Below are positions 45,354 through 64,000 of a stretch of 64,000 nt of DNA, one piece after another. A program made the position numbers and the translations under genes. The notes beneath the pieces are model-generated. The model was given only the letters and a program-made list of their open reading frames with translations, made no database searches and was not told the origin of the DNA. The first letter of the stretch is position 1; each line of letters opens with the position of its first letter. The DNA is taken from contig JAUIRK010000341.1 of the NCBI GenBank assembly GCA_030549495.1, forward strand, positions 124,001-188,000, given 5' to 3'. Source of the DNA: Nectonema munidae. Its lineage: Eukaryota; Nematomorpha; Nectonematoida; Nectonematidae.

Positions 45354-48300
45354 GCAACATCAGTTTATCATTCGCGCCTAAAACCAGTCTTCATTTCTTT
45401 AATGTATTGGCGTATCCCAAAATTGTTTACCAATGAAGTCACCTGACCCTAATTACGGCTCGCTTATACTTCAATGTAAAATGCTAAAAAAAAATGGAAT
45501 CTAACTATTCTATTTCAAAAAGCGCAAATATGAATAATTAAATTAATTAATCCTGGATTTACTGTAAATTTTTGAGTCGCATCTCTTCTCCGCATGAAAA
45601 GATTAATCTTCAGAAAAAAGTTTACAAGTAAAATTTGTTTTCATAAAAAAATTTAAAAATAATGTCTCATCATTAAGTTATTGGTTGGTTATTATCTGCC
45701 GACTTAGAAATGTCTAAAAATATCTTTCCATAAAAGAATCAAAGACATTTATCTTCATTAATAAAATTTTACACTCTTTATTAAATATTTATTGATTTGC
45801 TATCTCTCTGATATAATTAATAAATTGTTTGATGTCAATAAAAAGCTGATAGATTCAAATGAAAAAAATGACGCGTATAAAATGACCGAATCAAGCAGTT
45901 TAATAATTAACAGTTTTCAGAGATGTCTTTAATAAACGCATATTGCCAGCGAAGTGTTTTAAATCAATAACTTTCCGATAGTTATTTTAATTATGTAGGT
46001 GAACGTCACGTAATTCTCCGCCCGAATTTAGAAAGGTTATTTGATTATTGATGTTCCAAATCCAAACACAATAATTAAAATAAATTTTTGCCTTTACACA
46101 TAAGACAATTAAGATTAAAGAATTAAGCATCGGAATCGTTCAAAACTTTGTATCTACTTATTACAGATGTATTTTAATATTTTTTAATTAGCGTGTTTAT
46201 GAAGTTATTTAAGTTTTTGTCTCATTTTTTTGAACAAAATTGGCGACACAAGTTTATCATCGCGCCTAAAACCAGTCCTAGTAGTGAAGGATTCAAATAT
46301 ACAATCAAATCATATCTTTCATAACAATCATGCAAATCATATCATTTCTGCTAAATTTTGTTTAATTTTGAATAAAATATTTTATAGATTTTTTTGTTGT
46401 TAATTCAATCTTTGATTTGAAAACATTTCAGCAAATTTGTATGCGATTTTTTTTCCAAATTTACAAAACTTTCTGCGCCAATTTGAATTTTTGTTATCAT
46501 TTTCTCTTCGAAAAAATTGCGTAAAAGGAAGGAAACTTTGTTTTAAAAAGTCGCATACTACGTGAATATATACGGTGTATGTATTTTTTAACTTCTAAAG
46601 TAAGTTATTTGAATTGTGTCAAGATTACTCTATTTTAAGTTAAAAAGAGCTTTACATTTTCAACACAACTAACCAAAATGTTATAAAAAACAATTGCACA
46701 AAGCTTAAACCGAATTTTTTGTATTATCAAAATAATAAAATCTTACATATCTTTTCTAAAGGAAACCTTGTTTTCACTTTTTTAATAAATTTCCCTATTA
46801 TAACAATGGCTAAAAGTTAAGGCTTTGTGGTTTAAGTAAGTTTGATGAATACAATGGAAGCACAGAAACAAATATATTTAAGCTTAAAATTTTTATCGCT
46901 GACAGTGTTTAAATTTTACAAAACTCTTAAAATCCGGCTCCAATGAAGTAGCTAAGGGAGAGGATCATCACAAATTTGATTTGCAAATTGAAAAGATAAA
47001 ATTTTTTAGACGAGCTTTCTTTGCAGTATTGTCAGCTGTATACATTTTTACGCCACACTGCTCTTACGAAGTGACCTAAAAGATAGAAGTTTTAATTTAT
47101 TAACACAGGCATCTTTGATTCAATAAGAATTGGCTTGCTCCACTCTTGATAGTGTGAATCGGAATCTTAGCGTAAGCAGGAAACTTGGAGCACTTTCAAT
47201 CCTGATAGCGTAACGCGCTCCCCATATGCTCGTGCGTGTGCTTGCATCGTAATGTTTCAATTGCGAGTTGGCTTGTCAATTATTTTAGATGAATATTTAA
47301 AACGAATAAAAAGATCGAGTGATGATTGTTAAGCACCTATGTCAAAATGTTTATGATCAAAAGTCAATCCTTAAGCCGCAATTTATTTAACCGTTTGTGT
47401 AGCAGTATCATAAAAAGATGTGATTTATTTTCTGCAAATATATTTAAAAAATGACATTACCTAAGCCTAGCCAGAAGCCAAAAAATTTTATTCTTTTTGC
47501 AAATATATTTTAAAAATGACATTATCTAACCCTAAGCCTTATTTTAGAAAATAACTAAGAATAAGATATTTTTGAATCTCTTATTCTTTCTCTATTACTT
47601 CGTTATAGCATCACTATAACATAGAAATCATAAAAAATGGCCTCCCTATCCCTTTTCAAAAACACAATACTATTACCCTATTGTCTCCCCATTTTTATTA
47701 TTTCAAATCATTTTATCCTAAATGGTAGTATTATGTTATTGATTATAGTGTATAAAATTATGATAAGGTAGTGGATGTCTTTGAAAGATTATACTAGATA
47801 AAATTATAAGAATTTCTCCATTCTTTTGTGAGTTTACAAGATAATCGGTAAAATTTCTAAGGGCTTGTCTCAAGATTTATATTTAAATAAACAAAAACAA
47901 CTCAATTTTTTAATAGTTTGATATAAAACCAAAAACTTATTTATTTAGGTAACATTAGTTATAAATTTAAAAATCGAAAAACTATTTCTAGATACGTGAT
48001 TGGGATTAGGCAAAGCATGGAATTCAAAAAAATAGAAATAGAATTTTCAAGTTCATTATTTAAGCTTGATGGTATTTTGTTGAAAATATGTGCAGTTTGA
48101 AATAGCAAGTTCATACAGCGTTTCTTTATTTGCCATAGATTTACGGAAAAGAATTTTATCAATTTGAAAGCGCTTAAAGGACGTCGTAAAGTAGCGAGAG
48201 TAACTGGGGATGTTTGTAATTAAGGATCATTTCAATTGGGGGTTTGAGGGCGGAAAGATGACTTGCGATTAATGTAAATGACCTTGGCCCTATATTTATT

Positions 48301-48593
48301 CGTATTAGTATTTTAAAAGAGTCAAAAACGTTAATTCAATTTTTGTCCCTATTTAGTTGATCATTGCCCAATGGCTTTTCAAGAAGGAGAGATTGGCTAC
48401 TAAGTAGAAGTTGCACCGTCTATTTTGGAACAAATCAAAAATATGAAAGCATTTTATAATTTATTTTTTTGAACACTATTTTGTGCATTTTCTTGCACTT
48501 ATTTTTAGAAAAAATCTCATATTTTAGATCTTTTATTTTGGTGTATTTGAAATCATTTATAAATAAATCTTTTTATTTTTTAATAAAAATAAT
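45354..48593. other. Intergenic between convergent genes
   Basis: About 3.2 kb. A 28-bp word (agtttatcat(t)cgcgcctaa...) occurs at 45362-45389 and again at 46251-46277. A 30-bp direct repeat (tgcaaatatatttaaaaa-like) occurs at about 47432-47459 and 47498-47527. No gene recognised; the minus frame 47959-48162 may be a trace of a LINE protein. Confidence 0.4.
48572..48577 (-). promoter_or_regulatory. Likely poly(A) signal of DHX16
   Basis: AATAAA on the minus strand 17 nt after the DHX16 stop codon. Close to the stop but plausible; further AATAAA words follow. Confidence 0.45.
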
Positions 48594-61259
<12,666 letters not shown>

Positions 61260-62290
61260 TTTAAATATGCTCACTAAAATGATAGGAATATACGAAAACG
61301 AATATCAGAAAATTTTACACGCATGCCTGGTTTGCTTTGCAGAAATTGCTGGATTTCTTTCCATAGTATCACTTCGATACTTTTCCTTACGTTTGAGTGC
61401 AGCAAGAGTTTTTCACATTCGGAATCATTTTCTTTGCATAACTCAGAAAACAAACTAGAATTTAAGGCATTTGCTTTAATTAAATATGATGTTTTAATGA
61501 CTTCATTGAAAACATTTTCCAAACCCATCAGGTATGGTTTTCATTATTAAGGCTTCGCGATGAATAGCGCACTCGATACCAATTACATCTGAAGATTTTT
61601 GCCTAATCAGAGTTTAAAAACTAGAACAAGAAGAAATTACCAGAGCACGGCAACTACACATTCCACGAGGATGTTCTGGCTTAATAACATGCATTGTAAA
61701 AAGTTGTACACCTTGTCAAATACCTTACAGTGATTTACTGATAAGAGTTTCGCAAAACAAAAGATTGTCTACCAGGTGTTTGTCAAATACATAATGTATG
61801 TAAACGCAAAGCTGAGCTAAGTTGGAGACATCCGTTGTTTTATCAAGGTGAATTGCAAAAAAGTTGAAAATCGAATTCCGAATCAATAAAACCAGCTCTG
61901 ATTTCATGTCGTCAGACATCTCTCCTATTAGCCGTCACAAAGATATGCTTCAACTTTACAAATTCAGAACTTCTGACATTCAATAGGATACTGTTCCAGG
62001 TTGTGGGACCTTTTAACAACAGATATTTTTTGAAACTTTATTTAAGACATTCGAGCATACTTAATATTTTGCAAAAAACTTCCTGTTATCAAACCTGGTT
62101 TGTGTAATCTTTCAGCTTGCCATTTAAAATAGTCAATAGTTTTGTTTACTGGACTCGAGTGCTTTACTTCCAGTGCAAGCTTCACTTGCCGGGATTTAGA
62201 AAAGTGGAGGCTAACACTTCAGAATACAAAAGACACTTATGTTCCTCTTCCCCACCAGAAGTTAATGAAGTAAAACAAACTTTTAAGTAT
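61260..62290 (-). mobile_element. hAT-ZBED transposase with BED-finger remnant
   Basis: On the minus strand: a BED-type zinc finger remnant near 62290-62130 (CLLYSEVLASTFLNPGK, then a histidine pair and NKTIDYFKWQAERLHKPG). MSDDMKSELVLLIRNS and FFAIHLDKTTDVSNLAQLCV at 61925-61725 have the first catalytic aspartate in LDKTTD. VIKTSYLIKANALNSSLFSE and LLLHSNVR follow at 61528-61290. Blocks match the ZBED5/SCAND3-type hAT family in order. Broken by several frame changes and a gap between 61725 and 61540. Confidence 0.78.
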
Positions 62291-62655
62291 GAGTCGCCAC
62301 ATTTAACTGTTAAACCCCCGCACAACCATCCATGGCGATGGTCTTATAAATTAATAATTTTTTTTGCTAGAAATGAGATCTTTTTATCAAAAAGAAACAA
62401 ATGATTTTTTTTAAATGTGATATATCAATAACCTGTTACTAATTATATGAAAAAATTTCTTTGTATTTTTATATATTGCAATTTTAACAAAATTTCTTTA
62501 ATCCAAAAAACTTACTTAAGCTTTTCTTCAAGTTAAACTATACAAAATGAGCTTCTATATTTTTTTTAAAAGCAAACCCTAGTATATACTAAACCAAACC
62601 GTTTTCAAAATCATAGAATATTTATTTCATAAAGTACTGAAACAAGTGTCACTTA
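62291..62655. other. Spacer between hAT-ZBED and piggyBac remnants
   Basis: A+T-rich, nothing recognised. Confidence 0.4.
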
Positions 62656-62659
62656 CATT

Positions 62660-63535
62660 CTTTTTATGTTCATTGCATACGTTATTATGACACTTGGAAC
62701 AGGCTTGAAAAATCCTGCTGACTTTTGTTGGAAATCAAATTACACAATTACTTCTACTAGGTTAAGATGTACTAAAGCACTCCTTCTGGTATCCATAAAT
62801 TTGAAGACAAGTTCTCACTTTACTCGGAATACTCGCACTTTGTGCACCAACTTTCATGAAACTTTCTGACAGAAGAAAACACAGTTCTTTCATTCATTCT
62901 TTTCTACCACTTTTCCTGGTAGTGTATTGAGTGCTATTTCATAACACTATAACAGAAGCGTTTAGAGCAGCCATGTCAAGATAGTTACAGAAAAAACTCC
63001 TTGCCCCATATGCATAATTCGTGATCCATGAAGTAGCGATCGCATACTATTCCACTACCATTGGGCAGCCTGGATAAGCTAACGAGTCTTTTCACGATTT
63101 AACATCCCGAAAAAAGATCTTTCATATAAGTTTGAAACATCCAATTCAGGGCACATAACGTAGAATATTCTGGCATCATTCACGTGATAAAACTTGATTT
63201 GCCAGGCTTATGGGATCGTACACTTATAGGGCAATTTCCTTGGAATCTCAAAACTTGTTCATCCACACAAACATAGTCTTGCGGTATCCAGTATCTAGAA
63301 AAAACATGTCAATTTACAAGCAGTTTAATGATTTCTAATAAAATTAGACTTACTTTGAGAAAACTTGTTGAAAATGGTCATTAAAAACTCTTACTGGAGC
63401 AATTTTATCACTTTGCGCGTTTCGAGTGAAAGGATCCTCAAAACGCAAAAATCTTGAGATTTTGTGGTGTGTGCTGAGGAAAAAACATAAACAAAAGAGA
63501 AAGTTATTCAATCCATGCAGTTGCGATATCAAGGT
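62660..63535 (-). mobile_element. piggyBac-like transposase with intron-like gaps, decayed
   Basis: On the minus strand: ISRFLRFEDPFTRNAQSDKI, APVRVFNDHFQQVFSK (preceded by an acceptor-like TTTTTTCCTCAG), then an intron-like gap (GTAAGT...TTTTTTCTAG, 63299-63353), then YWIPQDYVCVDEQVLRFQGN with the first catalytic aspartate region. CPISVRSHKPGKSSFIT and NDARIFYVMCPELDVSNLY follow after a frame change. The C-terminal end is clear: DMAALNASVIVL and SKVRTCLQIYGYQKECFS with the cysteine-rich zinc-binding pattern. The segment between is shortened. Dead copy, unlike the other two piggyBac copies in sequence. Confidence 0.8.
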
Positions 63536-64000
63536 GAAAGCTATGTTATCATGAATATCATGTTCGACACAAGAATTTCACAGCATATAGTTCATTTTAT
63601 AACTCCTCCCAAAAGATAAAATAGAAAATAAAAGCAAATTCTTGTAGCAGAGTAACGAATAAAAAAGTTTAAGATCTAGGTTGAAATGCATTCTAAATAC
63701 CCAACCCAATTGACATTGGAACGGGCCGTCAAACCATTTATCAATTGTGTTCTTTCAAATACATATGGCGTTTGAAGTAAATAAAGTTTATCAACTTATT
63801 ATTGCTGTAATAATAATATAAAAGTATCTATGGCCACCAAGGCCGTAAATGGCTTACAATGCAAGTATAATGTCGGGTGATAATGGTGGTGTGAAATTAT
63901 AAAAAAATTCGCCCCTTCCCCTCCCAAATTTTGAGAATGTGCGCCTCTGAAAGAAAGATAGTAAAAAGAAAGTTGTTACGCCTTCAAAAAGATATTGTGG
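63536..64000. other. Window end, non-coding
   Basis: A+T-rich with a short block rich in CCCC near 63912-63930. No gene recognised, and no DHX16 upstream exon. Confidence 0.4.

Noticed and set aside
47959-48162. Minus-strand frame resembling a LINE protein end (FNKIPSSLNNELENSIS)
   Set aside because: Similarity is too weak and there is no adjacent 3' tail; mentioned only as a possible trace.

Overview
This is a eukaryotic window, very A+T-rich by eye, with spliced genes, GT-AG introns and many decayed transposons. There are no bacterial features. The gene content points to an animal, most likely an arthropod: a full FERRY3 (C12orf4) homologue, most of a DHX16/Prp2 spliceosomal helicase, and a cysteine-rich gene of the type annotated DUF7042-DUF7045 in arthropods. 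I cannot name the species. All calls come from reading the sequence; no database was searched.

Layout. (1) 2.9-21.3 kb, minus strand: FERRY3 homologue with seven exons whose phases agree at every junction, giving 559 codons plus stop. Its introns hold a broken conserved-hypothetical gene copy (3.7-5.3 kb), a Tigger/pogo transposase (6.1-7.1 kb), a long foldback repeat split by a LINE tail (9.8-10.6 kb), a piggyBac copy (11.8-13.6 kb), two hAT-ZBED fragments (13.8-14.8 and 17.0-17.4 kb) and a tRNA-derived SINE (18.05 kb). (2) 21.5-28.9 kb: intergenic, with a second SINE copy, a tRNA-like stretch, a LINE with reverse-transcriptase coding and 3' tail (22.4-24.0 kb), and a very decayed Tigger copy (26.3-27.3 kb). 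(3) 29.0-45.3 kb, plus strand: at least eight exons of the secreted-type cysteine-rich gene, with visible internal duplication. Its introns carry a piggyBac-type MITE, a Tigger copy ending just before an exon, a near full-length piggyBac interrupted by an RTE LINE, and a hAT MITE. (4) 48.6-60.1 kb, minus strand: eleven 3' exons of DHX16, in phase throughout; the exons for the N-terminus and Walker A motif are not in the window. Its introns hold a solo LTR, a Tigger-type remnant and a LINE tail. (5) 61.2-63.6 kb: hAT-ZBED and piggyBac transposase remnants.

The three host genes have unrelated jobs: endosomal mRNA transport, pre-mRNA splicing, and an apparently extracellular protein. The cysteine-rich gene and DHX16 converge, with about 3 kb between them. 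I found no new operon-like or defence-like system. The most distinctive material is the repeat structure: a small SINE family, dated nested insertions, a compound foldback inside a piggyBac, and a duplicated splice-acceptor segment.
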